A DNA stretch of 64,000 bases from Maribacter huludaoensis. Lineage in GTDB: Bacteria > Bacteroidota > Bacteroidia > Flavobacteriales > Flavobacteriaceae. The position numbers and the translations under genes are program-made. The notes below the pieces were generated by a model that had not been told where the DNA came from, did no database searches, and was given only the letters and a program-made list of their open reading frames with translations. Positions within the stretch are counted from its first letter, which is position 1, and the number at the start of each line of letters is the position of its first letter. The stretch covers positions 167,770 to 231,769 of the forward strand of contig NZ_JARKMS010000005.1 of NCBI RefSeq assembly GCF_029350945.1, written 5' to 3'. Positions 10,101 through 17,617 of the stretch are shown here, one piece after another.

Positions 10101-11633
10101 CGCATAGTCCACAGAAGCTATAAAATTGAAATTGTTCCGGGTTTCGGCAACGTTGGCAAGTCCTTTAAAATCAAATTTAAAATTTTCATCATTACTAATC
10201 AACGAACCATCGAACAGCTGATCTTTTATAATACCTGATACTCGCAAATCCTGATAGTTATAATTATTGAATTCAATGGAGTAGATTTGCCCTATGACCT
10301 CTGTATTCAATTTTTCCTTTACAAATCCCTTTCCCTCAACATTAAAATCCAGGGTTGTTTTTCCTAAGTTTTTATTTTCGGCAAAATCCCCTAGGTCAAA
10401 ATCTATTAAAGATATAAACCCTTTATAAGTAGCGTTATCAATATTATTAAAATCACTTAGAACAATATCCGCATAACTACTGCCAACAGCAGTATTGAGA
10501 TTTACTTTTGCATCAACGGACGAATTGGTAACAAAGGCATTACCACGAATTGTAAATTGCCCCAATTTGCTAAAAGTAGACGGCAATGATTTGCCTATTA
10601 AATTGGGCAATAAGGCATTTAACTGGTAGTAACTGCTAGTTACATTTTTCATGTCAGCACTTAGGCTAAACGGTTTTTGCTTATTGAAAAGGTTTTTGAA
10701 ATTGAAATTACCACGTATACCTGTATCGTCAGAAAACAAAAAAAGATTATCCGTATTTAAATCATTTAAAACTCCGTTAACGTTGGCATTAAAGGTTACT
10801 TCTTTACCCTTACCAAATTCATTATAGAGTAAATTAATTTCATCAAAACCCACCTTGGATTCCTTAAACTCTGCAACAACATTTACCTTATTTAAAAAAT
10901 CGGCAAAATCTTCTCGGTTGTAATTAAAAACCAAGTTGCCATCCAGAGCGGAAAGTGGCGTTTTTATCTTCAAAGAATCAAAGCGCATTTGTTGCTTTGT
11001 ATACTTAAAGTTCGTTGCCAACTTATTTACCTTTAACCCTCGTTTACTAAAAAAGGACATCTCTTGAATATCTGCAGATACCTCAGGGCCAAGAATTAAA
11101 AAATTGCCGGCATTGATATTAAGACTGTCAAAATTTAAAACAGTGGCGTTATTTAGATTTTCATCGATATATTTAAACCTGCTTTTCTCAATATCTACAT
11201 ATGAAGAAGACAACCTAAAAGGCGGCGTACCGGGCGCTCTGGGTTTACCGTCATCTAGTTTATCAACAAAAACCTCAAGATTCGTATTCTTTTCGCCAAA
11301 ATATGTTTTTAGCTTAAAATTTAATTCATCTACCTCAATATCCCCAAATTCCAAATTTCCCTGAACCAAATTACCTATACTCAAAATAGAGGTCTTAAGC
11401 TCATTGACATAAAACAAAGTATCTTGCTTATAATCTTCTATAAAAACACCCTCTAGTCCCGTATTCCAAGAAATTAAGGAAACCTTTAGACGTTCTATAT
11501 TGATATGTGTACCATACTGATCGTTAATTTTTTTCGTAGCAAACTGTGCCAACAAGGTCTGTACCACTGGCAGGGAAAAAATGATGGTACCCAAAACACA
11601 TATCAGCAAAAGCACCAATAATGTTCTAACCAA
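7185..11633 (-). CDS. TamB-like translocation/assembly module protein
   Basis: Very long inner-membrane-anchored, periplasm-spanning protein of the TamB/AsmA-like family, implicated in outer-membrane protein assembly or phospholipid transfer. About 1482 residues. One N-terminal membrane helix (residues 2-24, TLLVLLLICVLGTIIFSL) is followed by a long beta-helical body and a C-terminal DUF490/TamB domain (roughly residues 1050-1440, with GNLVQSASSILNSILSGG). There is no ATG: TTG at 11631-11633 is the first reasonable start, and an in-frame stop lies ten codons further up. It diverges from tsaD. No TamA-like Omp85 gene is adjacent. Confidence 0.85.
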   Translation of the reverse strand: MVRTLLVLLLICVLGTIIFSLPVVQTLLAQFATKKINDQYGTHINIERLKVSLISWNTGLEGVFIEDYKQDTLFYVNELKTSILSIGNLVQGNLEFGDIEVDELNFKLKTYFGEKNTNLEVFVDKLDDGKPRAPGTPPFRLSSSYVDIEKSRFKYIDENLNNATVLNFDSLNINAGNFLILGPEVSADIQEMSFFSKRGLKVNKLATNFKYTKQQMRFDSLKIKTPLSALDGNLVFNYNREDFADFLNKVNVVAEFKESKVGFDEINLLYNEFGKGKEVTFNANVNGVLNDLNTDNLFLFSDDTGIRGNFNFKNLFNKQKPFSLSADMKNVTSSYYQLNALLPNLIGKSLPSTFSKLGQFTIRGNAFVTNSSVDAKVNLNTAVGSSYADIVLSDFNNIDNATYKGFISLIDFDLGDFAENKNLGKTTLDFNVEGKGFVKEKLNTEVIGQIYSIEFNNYNYQDLRVSGIIKDQLFDGSLISNDENFKFDFKGLANVAETRNNFNFIASVDYADLKKLNFINDSVSVFKGNVSMDITGTTLDNIVGDINFTQTSYQNVNDTYYFEDFAVTSNFGEDRERTININSPDIITGFMKGNFKVRELGRLVQNSLGSIYTNYRPFQISNGQNLSFNFKIYNKIVDVFFPEVRFDPNTFIKGNIVADEGDFKLNFASPSIEAFGTAADSIEVRIDNKNPLFNTFVSVGELDTPYYNFKDFNLINTTLKDTLFFRSEFKGGSEFNDSYNLNFYHTFNKDNKSVIGLKTSDVNFKGNKWVLNKDGDTKNKVILNRSLDSIMIQEIVMNNEEKEQIRLKGQLADSTYKDLQLQFKIVSLDKITPVIDSLKLQGEVNGTLNVLQKDGIYLPSSSLNIDQFGINNIPLGDLAINIIGNKDLTEFQVNSQLSDNSVEKFSVVGSIENKGEIPKANLIANFNDFGLEPFSPLGEGVIDNIRGNIDGRVKINGNVDNPNFNGLLTLDNAGIAVPYLNVDYGFAPRSRVVLENQTFDFENIALQDVAKGTRANLDGTITHSFFKDWVLDLNVDTKNDKFLILNTEFKEGELYYGTGYLNGTGRIYGPTTALNITVDGSTAKGTSLKIPLSDVVSVGDYSFINFLEKKDKLRIENQRQLKDYQGLELEFNLDVTPDAEVEIVTDTKTGSSLKGTGVGIILIQINTNGKFEMYGDYVVVTGEFNYKFGGIIDKKFTVEPGGTINWDQKPLEAILDMEAVYSLNANPAPLLDDAGFTRRIPTDVIISLTGQLQKPDIDFGIDFPGTNSIVKSELEYRLQDPTVEEKNAIFLLAQGTFVNSQSGINQQAITGNLVQSASSILNSILSGGNDKFNLGLSYEQGILDRSADIETDDRIGVTVSTQISDRILFNGKVGVPVGASSETLVAGDFEIQVLLNEEGTLSANFFSRQSEIQAYLSDQQGSTQGAGISYEVDFNNFRELFQKILATKPKVEEEPVKIIETPSSVMGNDSLIRFYDKPKSLK

Positions 11634-11648
11634 TATTTTTCTCAGTTT

Positions 11649-11676
11649 TTTGATAGGTCTTTATGTTTTACCTTTG
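11649..11676 (+). promoter_or_regulatory. Predicted tsaD promoter (TTTG-N16-TACCTTTG)
   Basis: TTTG at 11649-11652 and TACCTTTG at 11669-11676 match both Bacteroidetes promoter elements with a 16-base spacer. Transcription would start near 11683, some 16 bases before the tsaD ATG at 11699. This also argues against the longer reading frame beginning at 11663. Confidence 0.5.
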
Positions 11677-11698
11677 TTATTCAAATTTTATTCCAATT

Positions 11699-12727
11699 AT
11701 GCCTGAACCCGATCCAATTTATATACTTGCTATAGAATCTTCTTGTGACGACACTTCTGCGGCAGTTTTAAAGAACGATAAGGTGCTCAGTAATGTTGTG
11801 GCCACCCAGGCTATTCACGAAGAATATGGAGGGGTTGTACCAGAACTTGCCTCTAGAGCACATCAACAAAATATTGTCCCAGTCGTTCATCAAGCCATAG
11901 CCAAAGCAAATATCGATAAAAAACAATTATCAGCCATAGCATTTACACGCGGACCAGGACTTATGGGTTCATTACTTGTTGGCACCTCATTCGCAAAATC
12001 TTTATCCTTAGGTTTAGACATACCGCTAATTGAAGTTAACCACATGAAAGCCCATATTTTAGCTCATTTTATAGATGACGAAAGTATGACTGCACCGTCT
12101 TTTCCTTTTTTGGCATTGACCATAAGTGGAGGGCACACACAAGTTGTTCAGGTGAATGATTTCTTTGATATGAAAATTATTGGACAAACTTTGGATGATG
12201 CCGTTGGCGAAGCATTTGACAAGAGCGCTAAAATTTTAGGACTGCCCTACCCCGGCGGCCCATTAATTGATAAGCACGCGGTTAAGGGCGATCCTCACAA
12301 ATTTGAATTTACCATACCCAATGTTAAAGATTTAGATTTTAGCTTTAGCGGCTTAAAGACCAATATCCTATATTTTATTCAAAAACAAACAAAAGAAAAT
12401 CCTGATTTTGTCAAGAACAATTTGGAAGATATTTGTGCATCAATCCAATATACGATCATAACTATATTGATGAAAAAACTTAAAAAAGCAGTAAAACAAA
12501 CTGGCATTAAAGAGGTTGCTATTGGTGGCGGGGTTTCTGCTAACTCCGGTATTAGAAGTGCACTAGTTGAAGCACAAACAAAATTTGGATGGAAAACCTA
12601 TATTCCAAAATTTGAATACTGTACGGACAACGCTGCCATGATCGGTATTGTAGGCTATTATAAATTTAAGAACGAGAAATTTTCCAAGCAAGATATTACG
12701 GCTAAGGCGAGGTACGTTATATCCTAG
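11699..12727 (+). CDS. tsaD: tRNA threonylcarbamoyladenosine transferase subunit TsaD
   Basis: Essential tRNA modification enzyme that transfers the threonylcarbamoyl group to A37 of ANN-decoding tRNAs, working with TsaB and TsaE. 342 residues from the ATG at 11699, the usual length. Visible are LAIESSCDDTSAAV at the N-terminus, RGPGLMGSLLVG, the metal-binding HMKAHILAHF, ISGGHTQ, the DDAVGEAFDKSAKILGLPYPGG signature and C-terminal CTDNAAMIG. A 12-residue upstream extension is rejected because it overlaps the predicted promoter. rsmE follows after 15 bases. Confidence 0.97.
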   Translation: MPEPDPIYILAIESSCDDTSAAVLKNDKVLSNVVATQAIHEEYGGVVPELASRAHQQNIVPVVHQAIAKANIDKKQLSAIAFTRGPGLMGSLLVGTSFAKSLSLGLDIPLIEVNHMKAHILAHFIDDESMTAPSFPFLALTISGGHTQVVQVNDFFDMKIIGQTLDDAVGEAFDKSAKILGLPYPGGPLIDKHAVKGDPHKFEFTIPNVKDLDFSFSGLKTNILYFIQKQTKENPDFVKNNLEDICASIQYTIITILMKKLKKAVKQTGIKEVAIGGGVSANSGIRSALVEAQTKFGWKTYIPKFEYCTDNAAMIGIVGYYKFKNEKFSKQDITAKARYVIS

Positions 12728-12742
12728 TTAAAAACGACCCAA

Positions 12743-13450
12743 ATGCAATTATTTTACAACCCAAACATCACGGCCATTGATACAACTTTCATTTTCGACA
12801 GCAATGAAAGCAAACATATCATTAAAGTGTTGAGAAAAAGAAATGGCGATCAATTATGGATCACCAATGGTAATGGTTATTTATTTGAAGCAAAAATAAT
12901 TGGAGATAATTTAAAAAAGTGTGAAGTAGAGCTTGTATCATCTAAGAAAACCCACCCAAAATCTCATTGGCTACATATAGCTGTAGCACCTACAAAAATG
13001 AACGATCGGTTTGAGTGGTTTTTAGAAAAAGCCACGGAAATCGGTATTGACGAAATTACGCCTATCATTTGCGAAAGATCAGAACGCAAAGTCATAAAGT
13101 TAGAACGAATGCAGCGAGTAATAGAATCTGCCATGAAACAATCGTTGCAAACGTATTTACCTAAATTAAACGAACCCATTAGCTTTTCGGAATTTTTAGA
13201 AAAACCAATGACAGAACTGCAATTTATAGCCCATTGTGAAGATACGGAGCGCCACGAGCTTAAAAGAAGGGTGGCCGCAGATAAAGATCTTACAATTTTA
13301 ATTGGGCCAGAAGGTGACTTCTCTCCCGAAGAAATTAAAAATGCCATGCAGAAAGGCTATGCCCCTGTTGCCATGGGCAAAACAAGATTAAGGACAGAAA
13401 CGGCCGCAATTGTAGCCTGTTCTATTGTTGCAACAATAAACAACGGGTAA
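12743..13450 (+). CDS. rsmE: 16S rRNA m3U1498 methyltransferase RsmE
   Basis: SPOUT-class methyltransferase that methylates N3 of U1498 in 16S rRNA. 235 residues. An N-terminal PUA-like domain (residues 1-70, with SNESKHIIKVLRKRNGD) precedes the knotted SAM-binding domain, seen in KATEIGIDEITPIICERSER, ILIGPEGDFSPEEI and the knot motif MGKTRLRTETAA. It is probably cotranscribed with tsaD and ends 2 bases before the convergent DUF1223 gene. Confidence 0.95.
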   Translation: MQLFYNPNITAIDTTFIFDSNESKHIIKVLRKRNGDQLWITNGNGYLFEAKIIGDNLKKCEVELVSSKKTHPKSHWLHIAVAPTKMNDRFEWFLEKATEIGIDEITPIICERSERKVIKLERMQRVIESAMKQSLQTYLPKLNEPISFSEFLEKPMTELQFIAHCEDTERHELKRRVAADKDLTILIGPEGDFSPEEIKNAMQKGYAPVAMGKTRLRTETAAIVACSIVATINNG

Positions 13451-13452
13451 CT

Positions 13453-14244
13453 TTAGAAATCCTTTTTTACGGCGCTTAGAATATCGCCTCTTATATTTTC
13501 CACTATTAACATTAGAACAAGTTCTTCTCCTTCTTTAACCATTGAAGGAACAGCCAATGAACCAAAAGGATTATCATCATTAATATCAATAGTCTTTTCG
13601 GTAATAACAATATTTGTGTTCACTAAAGTTTTTTGCCTGTTCTCTCCCCTATTCACCTGTGTGTTTCTTTCTTTTAATAACAGAACAGCTCTCACGGTTT
13701 TAGCCCATGTATTACCAATAATATTATAATCAAAATATATTTTATCCTCTTGTCGCTTAAAATTTTTAATTAGAATTTGGCTCTCCGATGTTGTAGCAGA
13801 ATACTTTTTAATGGCATTAACAACTTTAGCTTTATGAGAACCTACCAAATGTTCTTTTCCATTGACCACTAATTCAGGTGTATAGTTTCCGTTATAACCA
13901 AACTTTTTATTGTAACTGCTTTGCCGTTCCGTAAACTCTTTTTTACTAAATGGATCTTCCCAACCTATGTAGTTCCAATAATCAACATGGTAACTAAGCA
14001 CGAATACATTATCAGAATAAGTCATTTTAACTTCTTGCAACAATTCATCAGCAGGCGGACAACTGGAACAACCCTGAGAGGTAAAAAGCTCAAGCACTAC
14101 AATACCTTTACTTAATTTTTCCGGTTGTTCAGAAAACAATGCAGCATCAACTTTATTATCTTTACTCGATTGAGCCCAAATAATGGTTGACAACAATAAA
14201 CCAACTATTAAAAATATAGAAACACAAATCTTTTTATCAATCAT
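13453..14244 (-). CDS. Secreted DUF1223 (thioredoxin-fold-like) protein
   Basis: Exported protein of the DUF1223 family, function not established. 263 residues. A signal peptide (residues 4-25, ending IIWAQ) is followed by VVLELFTSQGCSSCPPADEL, which carries a CxxC pair placed as in thioredoxin-like folds, then SYHVDYWNYIGWEDPF and the conserved TPELVVNGKEHLVGS. The second half is a beta-rich region. The CxxC suggests a redox or metal role in the periplasm, which is inference. Its start faces that of the DUF4159 gene across only 34 bases. Confidence 0.82.
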   Translation of the reverse strand: MIDKKICVSIFLIVGLLLSTIIWAQSSKDNKVDAALFSEQPEKLSKGIVVLELFTSQGCSSCPPADELLQEVKMTYSDNVFVLSYHVDYWNYIGWEDPFSKKEFTERQSSYNKKFGYNGNYTPELVVNGKEHLVGSHKAKVVNAIKKYSATTSESQILIKNFKRQEDKIYFDYNIIGNTWAKTVRAVLLLKERNTQVNRGENRQKTLVNTNIVITEKTIDINDDNPFGSLAVPSMVKEGEELVLMLIVENIRGDILSAVKKDF

Positions 14245-14278
14245 AATAATGTGATTATATTTTATTATTCGAAATAAA

Positions 14279-14929
14279 ATGAAAAACCTTACTATCTATC
14301 TTATACTTACGGTTACGTTTACTTGCCTTAACTTAAGATCACAAGAAATAGCAATTTTAAAATATCAAGGTGGTGGTGATTGGTATGCCAACCCAACGGC
14401 ACTACCAAATTTGATAAAATTTTGTAACGATAATATTGGCACCACCTTAATCAATAAACCAAAAACGGTAGAAGTTGGCAGCAGCTCCATTTTTCAATAT
14501 CCATTTTTGCATATGACAGGGCATGGTAATGTTGTGTTTTCTGATCAGGAACTAGAAAACTTAAGAAATTACCTTCTATCCGGTGGATTTTTACATATCG
14601 ATGATAATTACGGAATGAAACCGTATGTTACAAGAGAAATAAAAAGGCTTTTCCCAGATATGGAATTAGAGGAGCTAGGTGCTGATCATCAAATATTCAA
14701 AAACACATATTCCTTCCCAAAAGGACTACCAAAAATTCATGAACATGATGGTCAAAGACCACAGGCATTCGCCATTTCAAAAAACAATAGAGTCATTTTA
14801 TTATTTACGTCAGAATCTGATTTAGGTGATGGCTGGGAAGACCCTACAGTACATAACGATCCGGCAGAAGTAAGAAAAAAAGCGTTACAAATGGGAGCGA
14901 ATATTATAACTTATGCCTTTAAAAATTGA
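14279..14929 (+). CDS. DUF4159 exported protein
   Basis: 216-residue protein with an N-terminal signal peptide (residues 1-22, LTFTCLNLRSQ) and a complete DUF4159 domain, a glutamine-amidotransferase-like fold of unknown role. Characteristic blocks are ILKYQGGGDWYANPTALPN, YPFLHMTGHGNVVFSDQE, LLSGGFLHIDDNYG and LGDGWEDP. In many bacteria DUF4159 genes sit beside MoxR/DUF58 genes; that context is absent here. It is followed after 3 bases by the AI-2E-family permease gene, so the two are likely cotranscribed. Confidence 0.82.
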   Translation: MKNLTIYLILTVTFTCLNLRSQEIAILKYQGGGDWYANPTALPNLIKFCNDNIGTTLINKPKTVEVGSSSIFQYPFLHMTGHGNVVFSDQELENLRNYLLSGGFLHIDDNYGMKPYVTREIKRLFPDMELEELGADHQIFKNTYSFPKGLPKIHEHDGQRPQAFAISKNNRVILLFTSESDLGDGWEDPTVHNDPAEVRKKALQMGANIITYAFKN

Positions 14930-14932
14930 TCA

Positions 14933-16033
14933 ATGACTTCAAAAACTATTTCGCAAGGCATACTAAGAGCTATAGGTGTATTAGTGGGTATAGCCCTTTT
15001 ACTATATTTTTTATATACAATACAATCTGTAATAGCATATTTGGCAATTGCCGCTGTAACGGCACTAATAGGCAGCCCATTGGTACGTTTTTTTAGATTG
15101 CGCCTAAAACTGCCAAATATACTTGCAGTTATTATTACCATGCTTTTAATGGTAGGTGTATTGGTAGGTATAGTCGCTTTGTTTATTCCATTATTAACAG
15201 AACAAGGTAAAAACCTTTCGTTACTTGATATTGATGAACTACAAACCAGCTTAAACACATTATACCATCAAATCACGAATTACCTTGGACTTTCATCGCA
15301 TATAGTAGAAGATGTAATTGATGATTCTGGATTAGAACAAAATATATTACAAGGTTTGGATATAGGCTTTATTCCAAATTTTTTAAATTCTTTTTTAAAT
15401 ATATTGAGTACGGCAAGTATTGGTTTATTTTCAGTTCTTTTCATTTCTTTTTTCTTTTTAAAGGACAGCAAATTATTTGAACACGGGTTATTAATATTTG
15501 TTCCTATTGATAAAAAGAAGGGAACTACCAATTCCATTAGCAAGATAAACGGATTGTTGTCAAGATACTTTGTTGGCCTACTACTTCAAATTTTTATTCT
15601 ATTTGTTATCTATACCATAGTGCTATTAATAGTTGGTATTGAGAATGCGGTAGTAATTGCATTTCTTTGCGCACTTTTTAACATTATACCTTATATAGGA
15701 CCAATAATAGGTGGTGTTATAATGCTGACATTGACCATGACCAGCAATCTAGGATCAGATTTTAGTGAAGTAATTTTACCAAAAACGGGCTATGTATTCA
15801 TAGGGCTACTGATAGGGCAATTGGTAGATAATTTTTTCTCTCAGCCGTTTATTTTTTCAAATAGCGTAAAGTCTCATCCTCTAGAAATTTTCTTGGTAAT
15901 CATCATTGCCGGTCTGTTATTTGGTACCGTAGGAATGATTGTAGCCGTACCCGGCTATACGGCACTTAAAGTAATTTTAAAAGAATTCCTGTCCGATAAC
16001 CAAATCGTAAAATCATTGACCCATAATCTTTAA
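14933..16033 (+). CDS. AI-2E family transporter (UPF0118 permease)
   Basis: Polytopic inner-membrane protein of the AI-2E exporter family, 366 residues. Two N-terminal membrane helices (about residues 13-65), a long amphipathic periplasmic segment (about 80-155), then a cluster of six helices. The family region ALFNIIPYIGPIIGGVIM near residue 240 and the C-terminal VGMIVAVPGYTALKVILKEF are clear. Members have been linked to autoinducer-2 export, Na+/H+ exchange and other substrates, so the substrate here is open. Tight spacing to the genes on both sides indicates one operon with DUF4159 and the methyltransferase. Confidence 0.88.
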   Translation: MTSKTISQGILRAIGVLVGIALLLYFLYTIQSVIAYLAIAAVTALIGSPLVRFFRLRLKLPNILAVIITMLLMVGVLVGIVALFIPLLTEQGKNLSLLDIDELQTSLNTLYHQITNYLGLSSHIVEDVIDDSGLEQNILQGLDIGFIPNFLNSFLNILSTASIGLFSVLFISFFFLKDSKLFEHGLLIFVPIDKKKGTTNSISKINGLLSRYFVGLLLQIFILFVIYTIVLLIVGIENAVVIAFLCALFNIIPYIGPIIGGVIMLTLTMTSNLGSDFSEVILPKTGYVFIGLLIGQLVDNFFSQPFIFSNSVKSHPLEIFLVIIIAGLLFGTVGMIVAVPGYTALKVILKEFLSDNQIVKSLTHNL

Positions 16034-16039
16034 ATATTC

Positions 16040-17218
16040 GTGAATATAGATATTTTAAACAATGAAGTACAGAAGTTTATTGGTGATAATCTTAAGACCG
16101 ATGTTCATAAAATTATTTTATCAAAACCCAGGTTTATAAACGTAACCCAGAAAGAGCTAGTTGAACAAATTGAATCAAAAGTTAAAGCTAAAACAAAATT
16201 ACCCACATGGTACAATACCAATAATATATATTACCCCAACAAACTAAATCTTTCACAAACATCATCAGAGATCACGGCAAATTATAAAGCCAAAATTATT
16301 GCCGGCGCATCTCTAATTGATATCACCGGTGGTTTTGGGGTAGATTCATACGCATTCTCCAAGAAAGTAGAACAAGTAACCCATATCGAAAAGAACAAAG
16401 GACTATCCCAAATTGCCAAATACAATTTTGGAAAAATGGGGGTGTTAAATATTACATGTATACCTGAAGATGGATTAGCGTTTTTAGAGAAGACCTCAGA
16501 AACTTACAATTGGTTATATGTAGACCCATCTAGAAGAGATAAAGAAAACAATAAAGTATATTATCTATCTGATTGCGAACCCAACGTAATTAGCAACATG
16601 CACCTTTTACTGACAAAATCTGCTAACCTAATTATAAAGACCGGACCACTACTGGATATTAAAAGTGGATTAAAAGAACTGTCATTTGTAAAAGAGATTC
16701 ATATTATTGCGGTAAACAATGATGTAAAAGAACTTCTTTGGGTCATTCAAAAAGGCTTTAGCAACGAACCAATTGTTAAGACAATAAATTTTAAGTTAAA
16801 CTATATACAGAAATTTGACTTTTATTTTAGCGATGAAGAAAATACATTCTCCCAATTTTCAGAACCGTTAAACTATCTATATGAACCAAATGCCTCTATA
16901 TTGAAATCTGGTTCATTTCAGTTTGTAGGCAAATCTTTTAACCTACATAAACTTCACCCCAATTCTCATCTTTATACCTCAGAAACACTACTTGAATTTC
17001 CTGGCCGAATATTTAAAATTGAAAAAGTCTACGATTATTCTAAAAAAGTATTCAAAAAAACCGGTCTGTTTAAAGCCAATATTACTACGAGAAACTTTCC
17101 TGATTCTGTCGAAAAAATAAGAAAAAAATTAAGCATTAAAGATGGTGGAGACAACTACCTTTTTTTCACCACCAACATAGACGAGAAATTGATTATAATT
17201 TCTTGTTCTCAGATCTAA
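16040..17218 (+). CDS. Class I SAM-dependent methyltransferase with THUMP-like domain
   Basis: Cytosolic methyltransferase of the Bacteroidetes family with a C-terminal THUMP-like domain, probably acting on RNA. 392 residues from GTG at 16040 (an in-frame stop lies just upstream, so the start is nearly forced). The SAM-binding site is SLIDITGGFGVDSYAF near residue 95, with the acidic VTHIEKN next and the motif IV-like WLYVDPSRRD near residue 155. The last 80 residues match the THUMP-like type. It is the last gene of the DUF4159/AI-2E run. Confidence 0.8.
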   Translation: MNIDILNNEVQKFIGDNLKTDVHKIILSKPRFINVTQKELVEQIESKVKAKTKLPTWYNTNNIYYPNKLNLSQTSSEITANYKAKIIAGASLIDITGGFGVDSYAFSKKVEQVTHIEKNKGLSQIAKYNFGKMGVLNITCIPEDGLAFLEKTSETYNWLYVDPSRRDKENNKVYYLSDCEPNVISNMHLLLTKSANLIIKTGPLLDIKSGLKELSFVKEIHIIAVNNDVKELLWVIQKGFSNEPIVKTINFKLNYIQKFDFYFSDEENTFSQFSEPLNYLYEPNASILKSGSFQFVGKSFNLHKLHPNSHLYTSETLLEFPGRIFKIEKVYDYSKKVFKKTGLFKANITTRNFPDSVEKIRKKLSIKDGGDNYLFFTTNIDEKLIIISCSQI

Positions 17219-17617
17219 TATCATAGTAAATTATCTTTAAATAGAGATTTAAAAAATAGCTAGAACACCAAAAAACAGACTCAACTATAACGTTGTAATT
17301 TTCATTTTTTTTGATTTTTTTGTCTACAATTTAAAATAAAAATGTTAAAAATTTAACGTGCTAATTTCCAAATTTTACTGTGGCTAATTTATTGATTACT
17401 CAATATTTACGCCTATTAATACAGATAATTACAATAACAATACACCATATTGCTTTTATGACCTTTTCAAATTAACACTAACGATTTATAGATATTTAAA
17501 GGAAAAGTACTATTATTATAGTGGATTTTGATTTTTTTAACATTTAACAACTGCAACTAAAAATTTTAAAAACTCGATTTCCAAGTATTTAATTTAAACT
17601 AACAAACAACAACTATT
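17219..17617. other. 399-bp AT-rich leader region upstream of susC
   Basis: No gene or small ORF of note. It holds T-runs, a 14-base palindrome (GTTAAA-AA-TTTAAC, 17344-17357) and a TAACATTTAACAA direct repeat near 17540. No exact TAnnTTTG box was found. The length suits a regulated SusC/SusD operon with a long leader, perhaps with binding sites for an unlinked regulator. Confidence 0.45.

Noticed and set aside
17219-17617. Riboswitch or small RNA gene in the susC leader
   Set aside because: No conserved riboswitch core or strong structured element could be recognised; only AT-rich sequence and a short palindrome.
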